Numbered from the stretch's first letter, positions 52,415 through 62,228 are shown. The stretch is DNA of 64,000 nt from JBOGNO01 sp050747245 (GCA_050747245.1 JBOGNO010000004.1:62001-126000); one strand, 5' to 3'. Numbers and translations are program-made. The notes: generated by a model from the sequence alone, not told the origin.

Positions 52415-54295
52415 ATGGCTACTCAGCGTGCGGCCCTGTTGATTTCCTTTCTTGTTGCGGCGGCGCTCGTGCCGCTCGCCCGTGCGGGAAAAACGGAAAA
52501 TTGGGTGGAAGTTCGCAGCCCCAATTTCCGAGTGATCAGCAATGCCGGCGAAAAGCAAGCACGGCAGACCGCGGCGCAATTTGAGAAAATCCGCGCCGTA
52601 TTTCGGCAGGCTCTTCCCGCGCTGACGGCTCATCCGAGCCCCTTGGTGACCGTCTTCGCAGTGAAAGACGAGAAGTCGCTGCAAAGCCTGCTCCCCGAAT
52701 ACTGGGCCACCAAGGGACACATGCATCCCGCGGGATTTTTCTACAGCAACCTCGGCGAATACTTCGTCGCAGTGCGCACGGACATAACAAGCGACGATGG
52801 CTACGAGGTTGTGTATCACGAGTATTTCCATTCGATTTCGATGCCCTATTATCCGAATCTCCCCACGTGGGTTTCCGAAGGGCTCGCGGAGTTCTACGGC
52901 CACACGCACTTCGAAGGCAACACGGTGAAGCTCGGCCAGCCGGATGTGAATCACCTCCGGCTCTTGCAGGAAAAAGACTTGCTTCCGCTAAGCACACTCT
53001 TCACCGTTGATCATTCGTCGCCATACTACAACGAGCAGAACCGAACATCCGTTTTTTACGCCGAATCCTGGGCGGTCAGTCACTATTTCATGATGGGAGA
53101 GAAAACCGATCATCGCGCGCAACTGACGAATTATCTGGACCGGCTTGATAAGGGCGAGCCGCAGGAGCAAGCGGCGCAGGAAGCCTTCGGGGATCTGAGG
53201 CAACTGCAAAAGAAGATACAAGAATACATTCGCCTCTCCTCCTACTACCAAGTGGTGATGAAAACCCCCGCGGGAATCGACGAGAGAAGTTTTTCAGCGC
53301 GAATGCTTGCGCCCGCCGAGGTTGATGCGGCTCGCGGAGACTGGTTCGTTTGCCAGCACAAATTCGATGAAGGGACTCCCCTTCTGAAGGAAGCGCTGCG
53401 GCTGGATCCGAAAAACGTGGCGGCGCAGGAGAGCATGGGATTCATGAATTTCATGCGCGGCCAGCACGAAGATGCCACACGGTGGTTTGATCAGGCCATC
53501 GCTCTCGATTCCAAAAATTATCTTGTGTACTACTACCGCGCGATGCTTGGCCGCGGGTATAGCGCGAGTGAGGCGACGTTCGACGAAGCGGAGAAAGATT
53601 TGCGGCACGCGATTGAACTGAATCCGAATTATGCCCTCGCGTACTCCTCTCTCGCTGTGCTGGTAGCGCGGAACGATACAAATCTCGAGCAGGCACTGGC
53701 GCTGGGAGGACAAGCCCTTCACCTGGAGCCGGGGAATGCGGTTGTACAGATCGACTATGGCACCGTATTGATGCTCGCGCACCGCCTGCCAGAAGCGGAA
53801 ACGGTCGGGAAACGCGCGGAGCTGCTTGCCCGAAATCCGTGGGAGCGCAGGCAAGCGGAGCAATTTCTTTCCCAGCTTGCGGAATATCGCAACATGGAAA
53901 GCCGCGTTGGCAACTCGGGCAGCTACACGAGTGAGGCGACGGCTGCAAGGCCGACCATCGCCAACTCAAATGAAAAATCAACGCAGCCATCCGGCCCTGA
54001 TACGGACGAGCCTTCGCCGAACAACTGGACGGGGCCGGGCAGAGCGGAGGGTGAGATTTCGTCGGTACGCTGCCAACGCGAAAAAATGACATTGGACATG
54101 AACGCAGCCGGCCAGATTCTACATCTGCATTCCGAGGATTTCACAAAGACCGAATTTCTCGCAGAGGATTGGACGCCGCCGGATCACTTCAATCCGTGCA
54201 ACGATCTGAAAGGGTTACACGCGCGGATTCGCTTTACTCCTTCGCAGCAATCGAACTACAACGGTGAAATAGTTTCCATCGAAATCCGAAAGTAA
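52415..54295 (+). CDS. Secreted TPR protein with gluzincin-like metallopeptidase domain
   Basis: The 626-residue product starts with a signal peptide (LLISFLVAAALVPLARAG). Residues about 25-290 form a peptidase-MA-like domain: HEYFH (H135, E136, H139) and WVSEGLAEFYG with E155 fit a gluzincin zinc site. Residues about 310-480 hold three to four TPR repeats (KNVAAQESMGFMNFMRGQHE, ALDSKNYLVYYYRAML, ELNPNYALAYSSLAVL). The last 130 residues are a disordered linker and a small beta-rich domain. It probably acts in the periplasm or at the surface on unknown substrates. The ATG at 52415 places the signal peptide at the N-terminus; an upstream TTG at 52379 adds only 12 residues. Confidence 0.82.
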   Translation: MATQRAALLISFLVAAALVPLARAGKTENWVEVRSPNFRVISNAGEKQARQTAAQFEKIRAVFRQALPALTAHPSPLVTVFAVKDEKSLQSLLPEYWATKGHMHPAGFFYSNLGEYFVAVRTDITSDDGYEVVYHEYFHSISMPYYPNLPTWVSEGLAEFYGHTHFEGNTVKLGQPDVNHLRLLQEKDLLPLSTLFTVDHSSPYYNEQNRTSVFYAESWAVSHYFMMGEKTDHRAQLTNYLDRLDKGEPQEQAAQEAFGDLRQLQKKIQEYIRLSSYYQVVMKTPAGIDERSFSARMLAPAEVDAARGDWFVCQHKFDEGTPLLKEALRLDPKNVAAQESMGFMNFMRGQHEDATRWFDQAIALDSKNYLVYYYRAMLGRGYSASEATFDEAEKDLRHAIELNPNYALAYSSLAVLVARNDTNLEQALALGGQALHLEPGNAVVQIDYGTVLMLAHRLPEAETVGKRAELLARNPWERRQAEQFLSQLAEYRNMESRVGNSGSYTSEATAARPTIANSNEKSTQPSGPDTDEPSPNNWTGPGRAEGEISSVRCQREKMTLDMNAAGQILHLHSEDFTKTEFLAEDWTPPDHFNPCNDLKGLHARIRFTPSQQSNYNGEIVSIEIRK

Positions 54296-54321
54296 GCGCG
54301 AAAGGGAAGATTACTTCGCGC
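54296..54321. terminator. Short hairpin between convergent genes
   Basis: GCGCGAA and TTCGCGC pair over a 12-base loop immediately after the TPR-peptidase stop and before the stop of the convergent amidohydrolase gene. It may serve as a weak bidirectional terminator. Confidence 0.35.
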
Positions 54322-54339
54322 GCGGGCGCTTGAGGGACT

Positions 54340-56100
54340 TCATTTGCTTTCGAAGACGACGCGGCCGCCCACGATGGTGAGTTCCGCTTTCGTGCGAAGG
54401 ATATCGCGCGGAGGGACGCGCGTGACGTCCGCGGAAAGTACGACGATGTCCGCGAACTGGCCCACGGCGATGCGGCCCTTGCGCTGCTCCTCAAATTGCG
54501 CGTAAGCGGAGCCCTCAGTGTAATTGCGGATGGCATCTTCGATGGAAATTTTCTCCTGCGGCTGCCAGCCGCCCGTAGGGCCGCCTTCGGGCAGTTCGCG
54601 CGTGACGCAGGCGTAGAGATTCAGCATGGGGTTGATGGGCTCGACGGGAAAATCGGTGCCGAAGGCGAGATGCGCTCCAGATTTTTCGAGCGTGTTCCAA
54701 GCGTAAGCGCCGGCAACGCGATCCGCGCCGATGCGCGCATCCACCCAGCGTTCATCATCGAGGAGATGCGAGGGCTGCACGGAGGCGATGACGTCGAGCT
54801 CGACAAAACGAGGAATGTCCGCAGACGCGAGGATCTGGGCGTGCTCGATGCGGTCGCGGCGATCGCGAATCCCATTGGCAGAACGCACGGCTTCAAAAAC
54901 ATCGAGGGCGACGTGATTGGCGCGATCGCCGATGGCGTGAAAATTGATTTGAAATCCAGCGGCGTCGCGCTCGATGGCCTGCAGCTGCGTCTCGTAAGGA
55001 TCCATCCGCAGAATGCCGGAAGTTGAGGGATCGTCTGAATACGGCGCGAGCAGCGCCGCGGTGCGCGAGCCAAGCGAGCCATCGAGAAAACCTTTCAGCG
55101 CGCCGGTCTTAAGCCATGCGTCGGAGGTTCCGCCCCGTTTGCGCATTTCCTCGAGTTTTTCGAGGGGAGCTTCGAACGGCAGCCATTCGGTAATGCGCGC
55201 GGTGAGTTTCCCCTCGCTCTGAAGCTGCTGATAGAGAACAAATACCCCCCAGGAATTTTCGCCGGAGATGGAATTATCCTGGAGCGAAGTGACGCCGTGC
55301 TCGGCGGCATCCGCGAGAGCAATTTCGATGGCGCGACGCAAGCGCGCAGGGCCGGGCGACGGAATGTGGCGAAGAACCAGGGACTGCGCGGAATCTTCTT
55401 CGAGCATGCCGGTCGGCTCGCCCGTCGCGGGATCGCGCACAATGTGACCGGCAGGGGGATCCGGCGTGTCCTTGGTGATGCCAGAAATTTTCAGCGCCAG
55501 TGAATTCACGATCGCGACGTGCCCATCCACACGGCCGAAAAACATAGGGCGATCGGCGGCAACGGCGTCCAAATCCTGGCGCGTGGGAAACTTTTTCTCG
55601 GGCCAAAGCGTGTGGTCCCATCCGCGGCCCGTTATCCACTCTCCGGGTTTGTAATCTTTCAAAGCCCCGCGGACGCGCTGCTGAAATTCCGCGAGGGATT
55701 TCGCACCTTGCAAATCTATTTCGAGCTTGGCGAGCCCGGCGCTCAAAAGATGGACGTGGGCGTCATTGAAGCCCGGCATGGCAAATGCGCCGTGCAAATC
55801 GATAACACGCGTCTCAGGACCGATCCACGGCTTCATTTCCGCATCGCTGCCGACAGCGGCAATCGTTTCGCCGCGAATAGCTACAGCTTGGACGCGGGGA
55901 CGGCGAGCATCCACAGTAAAGATATTTCCATTCTGGAGGACAAGATCCGCGAGCTGCGTGGCAGGAGCTTGTAAATTCGGGAAATTCTGTTTCATCGCAA
56001 TTTGCGACTCATGCCGGAAAGCATAAGAGATCACGGGCGCCAGGGTGGATACGATGAGAACGGCGATGCCCCGCCCGCGGAAAAAGCGCCAGATGAGCAT
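54340..56100 (-). CDS. Amidohydrolase family protein (YtcJ-like)
   Basis: The 586-residue enzyme has the composite-domain start ADLVLQNGNIFTVDARRP, the metal-binding HxH (H115, H117 in NDAHVHLLS), NFHAIGDRAN with a metal-ligand histidine and a C-terminal beta-sandwich end (VLSADVTRVPPRDILRTKAELTIVGGRVVF). An N-terminal membrane helix (about residues 8-27) anchors it outside the cytoplasm. YtcJ-like amidohydrolases cleave amide bonds in small molecules; the substrate is unknown. The ATG at 56100 overlaps the stop of the M20 peptidase gene by one base (TGATG), so the two are translationally coupled; a longer frame to 56181 is rejected. Confidence 0.87.
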   Translation of the reverse strand: MLIWRFFRGRGIAVLIVSTLAPVISYAFRHESQIAMKQNFPNLQAPATQLADLVLQNGNIFTVDARRPRVQAVAIRGETIAAVGSDAEMKPWIGPETRVIDLHGAFAMPGFNDAHVHLLSAGLAKLEIDLQGAKSLAEFQQRVRGALKDYKPGEWITGRGWDHTLWPEKKFPTRQDLDAVAADRPMFFGRVDGHVAIVNSLALKISGITKDTPDPPAGHIVRDPATGEPTGMLEEDSAQSLVLRHIPSPGPARLRRAIEIALADAAEHGVTSLQDNSISGENSWGVFVLYQQLQSEGKLTARITEWLPFEAPLEKLEEMRKRGGTSDAWLKTGALKGFLDGSLGSRTAALLAPYSDDPSTSGILRMDPYETQLQAIERDAAGFQINFHAIGDRANHVALDVFEAVRSANGIRDRRDRIEHAQILASADIPRFVELDVIASVQPSHLLDDERWVDARIGADRVAGAYAWNTLEKSGAHLAFGTDFPVEPINPMLNLYACVTRELPEGGPTGGWQPQEKISIEDAIRNYTEGSAYAQFEEQRKGRIAVGQFADIVVLSADVTRVPPRDILRTKAELTIVGGRVVFESK

Positions 56101-57389
56101 CAGGACTGAAGGCCAGCGACGGCGAGAAGCATGAGCAGCGCTCGCCGAAGCCCAATCTCGCGGCCGGAAGGATCGTACCATTCGCCGAGAGTGTGCGCTC
56201 CACCGCCCTGTCCTCCCCCGCCGATGGAAATCGCAGGGATTCCGAGGGAAAGCGGGATGTTTGCATCTGTCGAGGCGCGCTCGAGGCGCGTGCGGATACC
56301 TAGATATTTATCCACACTTGAAAAAGCGGCGAAGAGCGACGACTGCTCGTCGAGTTTTCCGCCCGGACGAATGCCGAGGACGCGATACTTTACATCGAGA
56401 GTACCTTCATCGGGATCGGAGGCAGCCGTCTCTTCCTGCATTCCGGTTTTCACGGAGTCTTGAAACTCTGCTTCGAGCTGCGCCAATTTCGATTCGTCTT
56501 CGGAGCGCATGTCTACTTTGAGAGTTGCGGACGCGGGAATGGAGTTCACGGACGAGCCGCCTTCGATGACGCCGAAATTGTAACTGCTGCGAGGAGAATC
56601 CGGCAGACGAATCGCGGAGAAATGAACGATGGCGCGAGCGAGCGCGGTGATGGGATTGGGCGTGCCAAAGTCGGACCAGCTGTGGCCGCCCGGGCCGGTG
56701 ACAGTGACTTCTACGCGCCGCGATGCAAGCGCCTGCGAGGTGACGTGCTCGGCGGAAAAGCCGTCCAGCGCAATCACCGCGCGAAGACGGCTGCGGTAGG
56801 TCTCCACAAGCCGGCGAATGCCGCGAAGGTTTCCTTCTCCCTCTTCGCCCACGTCGGCGGAGAAGACCAGAGTCATGCCAGTCTTTATGCCAGCGTCGTC
56901 AATCGCGCGGGCGAGGGCGACCAACGCGGCGAGGCCGGCGCCATTGTCGGAAATGCCCGGAGCTTCGAGGCGCGAACCGTTTTTTTTCACGTGAACGTCC
57001 GTGGACGCGGGAAAAACTGTATCGAGATGCGCGACCAGCAAAACGACATCTTGGTCGGCGCCTGGGCGTTCGGCAACAATGTTGCCGGCGGCGTCCGTGG
57101 AGAGTTTCCATGTTCCGGCATCGAGGAGCTTGCGGACAAACTCGCCGCGGGCCTTTTCAGAAAACTCCGGTGCAGGAATTTCGGTGATGCGAACCTGCTG
57201 ATCGGTAATCCACGCGGAGTTTTTCGTGAACCATTCAACGGCGCGGACGACGTGAGAATCCTGCGCGAGCACGTCCACAGGCGAATCGAGGGCGCGAGCG
57301 GAGAGAGTGACCATCTCCAACAGAATACAGGAGAAGGAAATAATTTTCAGCGTTTTCGATATCCGGAAAGCGAAAACATTTTGTATCAC
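56100..57389 (-). CDS. M20-family metallopeptidase (PepT/DapE-like), exported
   Basis: The 429-residue protein has the dinuclear-zinc M20 pattern: H121 and D123 (VAHLDTV), D148 (GISDNGAG), the catalytic E182 and ligand E183 (GEEGEG) and a final histidine in GGGAHTLGEWYD. A signal-like hydrophobic stretch occupies about residues 12-33, so it likely acts in the periplasm on peptides or acyl-amino acids. The start is GTG at 57389, which gives the signal peptide; an ATG at 57314 would remove most of it. It is coupled to the amidohydrolase gene. Confidence 0.87.
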   Translation of the reverse strand: MIQNVFAFRISKTLKIISFSCILLEMVTLSARALDSPVDVLAQDSHVVRAVEWFTKNSAWITDQQVRITEIPAPEFSEKARGEFVRKLLDAGTWKLSTDAAGNIVAERPGADQDVVLLVAHLDTVFPASTDVHVKKNGSRLEAPGISDNGAGLAALVALARAIDDAGIKTGMTLVFSADVGEEGEGNLRGIRRLVETYRSRLRAVIALDGFSAEHVTSQALASRRVEVTVTGPGGHSWSDFGTPNPITALARAIVHFSAIRLPDSPRSSYNFGVIEGGSSVNSIPASATLKVDMRSEDESKLAQLEAEFQDSVKTGMQEETAASDPDEGTLDVKYRVLGIRPGGKLDEQSSLFAAFSSVDKYLGIRTRLERASTDANIPLSLGIPAISIGGGGQGGGAHTLGEWYDPSGREIGLRRALLMLLAVAGLQS

Positions 57390-57553
57390 GGCGTGTGAAT
57401 CCGGCGGCGCATCAGCGCCAGTCGTCGTTACAGTATACGTCTATACGATTGTATCCTTCCGCGAGCGAGCCAGACTCCATGGCCACTTCGAGAAAATCCG
57501 CGTGAAACTGCGCTCCTTGCGCGCACGGAAGATGCAACTCCGGAAAACACCAA

Positions 57554-58792
57554 CTATCGCGCGGGAACGGAGCCGCAAAGAGCAAGAATCTCCGCATCCG
57601 TCATCACGCGCACGGATTTCTTGGCCGCGTCAATAATTCGATCCACGAGCTCTTCATTGTAATTGATGGCGTGTTTTTCGAGCCAGTAAATCACATTGGA
57701 GCGGCCGCTGAGCGGCCCGACTTCGATGCTTTGCTCGAGGCCAAACAAATGCGAGGGCACGCCACTGTATACGGAATTCGCGAGTTCAGGATCGTTGCGT
57801 TTAAGAGCTTTGACAATGGCGGCAGCGTGCACGCCCGTCGCAGTGCGAAAGGCGTCGCGGCCGACGACGGGATAATTCGGCGGTATCGCCGTGTGCGTGG
57901 CGCGGGCCACGGCTTCCGAATACTGCTTGAGCTTTGAGAGATCGCGTTCAATCAAACCCATGAGGCGCAAATTGACGAGCATCAATTCCATCGGCGTGTT
58001 GCCGACGCGCTCGCCAAGCGAAAGCGCCGCGGCGTGGACTTGATCGGCGCCTGCGGCGAAGGCAGCGATGGAATTGGCGATCGCAAGGCCTCGGTCGTTA
58101 TGGCCGTGCCAATCCACGCGGATCTTTTCTCCGGAGGGCTTCACGATTTCGGCAATTGCAAACTGGATGAGATTGTATGCGCCGCGCGGCGTGGCGTGAC
58201 CAACCGTGTCACAAAAGACGAGGGAGCGCGCGCCGCAGCGAATCGCCGTGGAATAGAGACGCGAAATGGCCTGCGGATCGGTACGCACCGTGTCTTCGGT
58301 GACGTACATCACCGGCAAGCCCTCGGCGACGGCGAAATTCACGGCTTCCTCGGTGATTTTCTGAAGATGATCCACAGTCCAGTCTTCGACCAGACGCCGA
58401 ATGGGACTGGAGCCGAGAAATGTGGCGGCTTCGATGCGGATTCCTGCGCGCTGAGAAATCTCCGCGACGGGCTTGATATCGTTGCGATGTGTGCGCGCGG
58501 CGCAATTGGGGCGAATCTTGAGCTTGGCACGGACAATTTCGCGCGCCAGCGCCTCCGTATCGGCAAAGGCGCGAGGACCCGCGCCCGGAAGACCGATATT
58601 CACGGTGTCGATACCGAGATCTTCCATAAGATGGAGGATTTCTATTTTTTCTTCGATGCTGGGGTCGCGGACAGAAGGATTTTGCAGACCGTCGCGCAGG
58701 GTTTCATCGTTGAGCATCAGGCGGCGGCCCGCGGGGATTTCCGGGCCCTGCCGCGTGTTCCAGTCGTAGATGAGCTCGTTCAAATTCAGCAT
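57554..58792 (-). CDS. LeuA-family acyltransferase (2-isopropylmalate/homocitrate synthase-like), no regulatory domain
   Basis: The 412-residue protein is a DRE-TIM metallolyase: NDETLRDGLQN binds the metal near the N-terminus, and the HxH motif occurs in DWHGHNDRG. LSLGERVGNTPMELMLVNL is typical of IPMS/homocitrate synthase-type enzymes. The C-terminal LeuA allosteric domain is missing; the protein stops after a helical subdomain. The exact acceptor (2-oxoisovalerate, pyruvate or 2-oxoglutarate) is not certain. The RDGLQN motif also resembles HMG-CoA lyase. The start ATG at 58792 (MLNLNELIYDW) is chosen over a longer unconserved extension. The Cys-rich small gene lies 23 bp upstream. Confidence 0.85.
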   Translation of the reverse strand: MLNLNELIYDWNTRQGPEIPAGRRLMLNDETLRDGLQNPSVRDPSIEEKIEILHLMEDLGIDTVNIGLPGAGPRAFADTEALAREIVRAKLKIRPNCAARTHRNDIKPVAEISQRAGIRIEAATFLGSSPIRRLVEDWTVDHLQKITEEAVNFAVAEGLPVMYVTEDTVRTDPQAISRLYSTAIRCGARSLVFCDTVGHATPRGAYNLIQFAIAEIVKPSGEKIRVDWHGHNDRGLAIANSIAAFAAGADQVHAAALSLGERVGNTPMELMLVNLRLMGLIERDLSKLKQYSEAVARATHTAIPPNYPVVGRDAFRTATGVHAAAIVKALKRNDPELANSVYSGVPSHLFGLEQSIEVGPLSGRSNVIYWLEKHAINYNEELVDRIIDAAKKSVRVMTDAEILALCGSVPAR

Positions 58793-58815
58793 AAGTTCGG
58801 CGACGGCCTGTAGCG

Positions 58816-59100
58816 CTAATATCGCAGCGTGTAGCTGTGCGGCGGCACGGCAAAATCCGGCTTGTAGAGCGTCTGGCAGAATTCGCAGCGATACACTTCC
58901 GCATTCTTGCCGAGGAGCGCCACGATTTCTTTCGGGTAATCGTACCAACGCTTCAGGTGGCCGCAACACAGCTTGCCCTTAGCGTCTCTTTCATCGCAGG
59001 CGCGCTGCGTGGGCCGCTTGATCTTGATTTTCGGCGCCGCGGGAGTTTGCTCCGCGGGGACGGACTGAGGTGTTGTTTCTGGAGAAGTTGCTTCCGCCAT
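58816..59100 (-). CDS. Small cysteine-rich protein, putative zinc binding
   Basis: The 94-residue product has a disordered Pro/Thr-rich N-terminus and a compact C-terminal half with CDERDAKGKLCCGHLKRWY and CEFCQTLY, which could bind one zinc ion. I do not recognise the family. The ATG at 59100 is preferred over a TTG one codon earlier. The gene lies between ALDH (28 bp upstream) and the LeuA-like gene (23 bp downstream) and is almost certainly co-transcribed with them. Confidence 0.7.
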   Translation of the reverse strand: MAEATSPETTPQSVPAEQTPAAPKIKIKRPTQRACDERDAKGKLCCGHLKRWYDYPKEIVALLGKNAEVYRCEFCQTLYKPDFAVPPHSYTLRY

Positions 59101-59128
59101 CAAGGATTCGTCCTCACTTGAGATTTGA

Positions 59129-60733
59129 CTAAATTCTGTGGCCGCGGAAAACCGTGCGGAGGGCGCCGCGCCTGCGGGCTATTGATCTGAAACGCCGGAG
59201 CGGCCGCGGCTCGAACAGAAAAGCTAGAAAACGGTCCGCAGCATCCGCCAACTGTTGGTTATATCCGTACCACCAGGACTTTGGCAAGCGCGGCAGACGA
59301 TCGGCGTCCACATACTTTACTTGGGCCATTTCGAGCAAACCGAGTTTGGAATGAGCGCGGCCCCAGCCGCTCGCGCGGCGTCCGCCGTGGGGGGCTTCGC
59401 AAATGCCGTAATAACTGGCGACGTCATTGACCATCACCGAGCCGCTGCGCAATCTAGCGGCGATGGAAACACCCTTCTTCGTGTCGCCTGTCCAGACGCT
59501 CGCGGAAAGCCCGAATGGAGAGTCGTTGGCAAGTGCCACAGCTTCATCCGCAGAATCGAACGGCTGAATGGCAAGTACGGGGCCAAAGGTTTCTTCTTGC
59601 ATGAGCGCCATCGAATGATTGACGTTCGTGACCACGGTAGGCTCAAAAAAACACGGGCCCAGATCGCGGCGCAAATGGCCGCCCGTCAGAATCGTGGCGC
59701 CGCGCGCAACGGCTTCACGCAGCTGCTGTTCGACTTTTTCGAGCTGGCGGGGACGAATGAGGGGGCCGATTTCAGCGTCAGCATCGGAAGATGGGCCGAG
59801 GCGCAGCTTCCTCGTTTTGTCCACGACGAGGGCGATGAATCTTTCGGTGATGGATCGCTCGACGTAAACGCGTTCAACGGAAAGACAAGCCTGACCGCAA
59901 TTGGTAAATCCTCCCCAGACGGCAGCGCTCGAGGTGATTTCCAAATCCGCATCGGAGAGGATCAGCATGGCGTCCTTTCCGCCGAGTTCGAGCACCGAGG
60001 GAATCAACTGGCTCGCGCAAGATTCTGCAATGCGGCGGCCGGTGGCCACGCTGCCAGTGAAAATGACCTTGTCCGGGCCGTGCTCGACCAAGGCTGCGCC
60101 GACTTCACCGCCTCCTTGCGCGATTTGCACAAGTCCAGCTGGAATGTCCGCATGGGCCAGTAAATCGCCGATGATTTCGCCGCACCCGGGGGTCAGCTCG
60201 GAAGGCTTCAGCACGACCGCATTGCCCGCGGCGAGAGCGGGAGCAATGCCGCTCAAGGGAATCGAGAACGGATAATTCCAAGGAGAAATGATGAGCACGA
60301 CGCCCCAAGGCTCATGAAGAAGGAAACCACGCTTGGCTTTGAGAGCGAGATTGTGATGTGGGACGCGTTCCGGGGCTAGCCAGGCGGGCGCACGACGCGC
60401 GTAGAATTCGACCAGATCGAGCGCCAGCATGATTTCCGCAAAGAGCGCTTCGACGCGAGGCTTGCCAGTCTCGCGGCAGATGACTTCGGCGATTTCGGCG
60501 CGACGGGAGAACATGGAATCACGCAGACAAAGAAGCGATTCGCAGCGCTTGCGGACGGAGCGAGCTTGCCATTCCGACTGCGCGCTGCGTGCGGTTTCGA
60601 AGATATGCTGAATCTCCTCGATCGGCGTGGCATCGAAGCGACCAATGACTTCCTGAGTCGCAGCGTCGAGCGATTCGACGAACGCAGGAGCAGCGCGAGA
60701 GGGCGCTGGCAAGGACTGTGATGGAAGCGCCAT
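59129..60733 (-). CDS. Aldehyde dehydrogenase family protein
   Basis: The 534-residue enzyme has the ALDH signatures: IISPWNYPFSIPLSGIAPAL, FTGSVATGRRIAE, the glutamate in LELGGKD and the catalytic C283 in CGQACLSVERV. It resembles the NAD-dependent dehydrogenases acting on medium or long-chain aldehydes, but the substrate is not certain. The last 40 residues are a helical and basic extension (FLAFLFEPRPLRRFRSIARR) that could associate with the membrane. It lies 12 bp after truA. Confidence 0.88.
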   Translation of the reverse strand: MALPSQSLPAPSRAAPAFVESLDAATQEVIGRFDATPIEEIQHIFETARSAQSEWQARSVRKRCESLLCLRDSMFSRRAEIAEVICRETGKPRVEALFAEIMLALDLVEFYARRAPAWLAPERVPHHNLALKAKRGFLLHEPWGVVLIISPWNYPFSIPLSGIAPALAAGNAVVLKPSELTPGCGEIIGDLLAHADIPAGLVQIAQGGGEVGAALVEHGPDKVIFTGSVATGRRIAESCASQLIPSVLELGGKDAMLILSDADLEITSSAAVWGGFTNCGQACLSVERVYVERSITERFIALVVDKTRKLRLGPSSDADAEIGPLIRPRQLEKVEQQLREAVARGATILTGGHLRRDLGPCFFEPTVVTNVNHSMALMQEETFGPVLAIQPFDSADEAVALANDSPFGLSASVWTGDTKKGVSIAARLRSGSVMVNDVASYYGICEAPHGGRRASGWGRAHSKLGLLEMAQVKYVDADRLPRLPKSWWYGYNQQLADAADRFLAFLFEPRPLRRFRSIARRRGALRTVFRGHRI

Positions 60734-60745
60734 GCTGCTGCGATT

Positions 60746-61570
60746 CTAACTGATATCGCGGGGAATTGGGGAGCTCGATGACTTGCGAATCGAGTCGAGC
60801 GAGGCTGTGGGATCGGGATACTCGAGAGAAACTAGATACAAGCCTTCGGGAGGTACGGTCGGTCCAGATTTGGAGCGATCGCGCAAATCGAAGAGATGGG
60901 GGATATCCGCGGGAACGAGGCGGCCTTTCCCCACATCGAGGAGAGTGCCTACCATTTTTCGCACCATATAGCGCAAGAAAGATTTTCCGCGCACCTCATA
61001 CACGATTTCCCGGGCCTCGGGCTTGGGAATTATTTCCGAGGAATAAATCTCACGGACCATGGAGCGATCTCGGTCATCGTCATCGGAACCTGAAGTAGCG
61101 GCGAAAGACGTGAAATCGTGCTCACCGGCAAAGAGACGCGCGGCCTCACTCATGGCGTCTTCATCGAGCGGCCAGGGATAGTGAAAGACATAGAGGCGCT
61201 CAAAGGGCGGAACGACCGGCCCGCGATAAATGCGGTAGCGGTAGGTTTTGGCCTGGGCCAGCCAGCGAGCGTGAAAATTCGGACCCATCTCTTCGGCGGC
61301 GACGACGCGGATGGAGGGCGGCAGAAGCGCGTTGAAGGCGCGTTGAAATTCGGCTGCCGTGAGCAAGGACTGCGTCTTGAAATTTGCCACCTGGCCGAGG
61401 GCGTGCACGCCCGCATCGGTACGGCTGGCGCCGTCGAGATAAATTTTTTCCTGAGTAATCCTGCGTGCGACGTCCACGATGGCTTGTTGAACTGTCGGCA
61501 AGCCGGGCTGTATCTGCCAGCCGTGAAACTGCGAGCCGTCATAGGCGAGTGTGAGCTTGATATTGCGCAT
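60746..61570 (-). CDS. truA: tRNA pseudouridine(38-40) synthase
   Basis: The 274-residue enzyme makes pseudouridine at positions 38-40 of the tRNA anticodon arm. The catalytic aspartate is D52 in GASRTDAGVHALGQ; AYDGSQFHGWQ near the N-terminus and FLRYMVRKMVGTLLDVGKG near the C-terminus are family motifs. The ATG at 61570 is the family start; an open frame to 61801 is a non-homologous extension. It lies 67 bp after pyrE. Confidence 0.95.
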   Translation of the reverse strand: MRNIKLTLAYDGSQFHGWQIQPGLPTVQQAIVDVARRITQEKIYLDGASRTDAGVHALGQVANFKTQSLLTAAEFQRAFNALLPPSIRVVAAEEMGPNFHARWLAQAKTYRYRIYRGPVVPPFERLYVFHYPWPLDEDAMSEAARLFAGEHDFTSFAATSGSDDDDRDRSMVREIYSSEIIPKPEAREIVYEVRGKSFLRYMVRKMVGTLLDVGKGRLVPADIPHLFDLRDRSKSGPTVPPEGLYLVSLEYPDPTASLDSIRKSSSSPIPRDIS

Positions 61571-61637
61571 GGCGCGATGCGAATTATCGCATGGGGAGTT
61601 CCGCGAAGCGCAGTCCGAGAAAAAACCTGAGAAGCAA

Positions 61638-62228
61638 TCAACCGGAGGCGCGAGAAAAGCGGCTTCCCGGGCGGACGGCGGCACTACCGGATCGGCAAAG
61701 CGGACACTCTTCGGGCTCGAAGCTATGAAATTCAGATTCGAGAAGAGACTCCGCGCGAACGGGAAATTCGAGTGACCCGCCGGAACGGTCCATGATGGCA
61801 CCGACGCCGACGACGCAGCCGCCGGCTTCTTCGATGACGCCTATGGTTTCGCGCGTGGAGCCACCGGTAGTCCACACGTCCTCGACCACCAATACCTTTT
61901 CGCCCGGCGCGACGGAAAATCCACGGCGCAGGACCATCCGACCCGAAGCATCACGCTCGGAGAATATAGCGCGGACGCCAAGGGCACGGGCGACCTCGTG
62001 TCCGAGGATGACACCGCCAAGTGCGGGAGAAGCGACGCAGTCCACGTGCAGCCCGTGGAACTCCTCGGCGAGAGCGCGGCCGAGCTTCTCCGCGATAGGC
62101 GGATGCTGCAAAACCAGGGCGCACTGAATATAGCTGGAGCTGTGGCGACCGCTCGAAAGCTCGAAATGGCCGTTTCGGATGGCGCCGACATCTTCGAGCA
62201 TCCTGACGATATCGGCCTGCGAAATCAT
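61638..62228 (-). CDS. pyrE: Orotate phosphoribosyltransferase
   Basis: The 196-residue enzyme adds ribose 5-phosphate from PRPP to orotate in pyrimidine synthesis. The PRPP-binding loop VLVVEDVWTTGGST is typical (W where I or V is usual), and GHFELSSGRHSSSYIQ marks the N-terminus. The C-terminal 25 residues with CPLCRSG extend beyond most homologs. It is the first gene of the leftward operon pyrE-truA-ALDH-small Cys protein-LeuA-like-M20-amidohydrolase. carAB in this window supply the same pathway but lie far away. Confidence 0.94.
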   Translation of the reverse strand: MISQADIVRMLEDVGAIRNGHFELSSGRHSSSYIQCALVLQHPPIAEKLGRALAEEFHGLHVDCVASPALGGVILGHEVARALGVRAIFSERDASGRMVLRRGFSVAPGEKVLVVEDVWTTGGSTRETIGVIEEAGGCVVGVGAIMDRSGGSLEFPVRAESLLESEFHSFEPEECPLCRSGSAAVRPGSRFSRASG

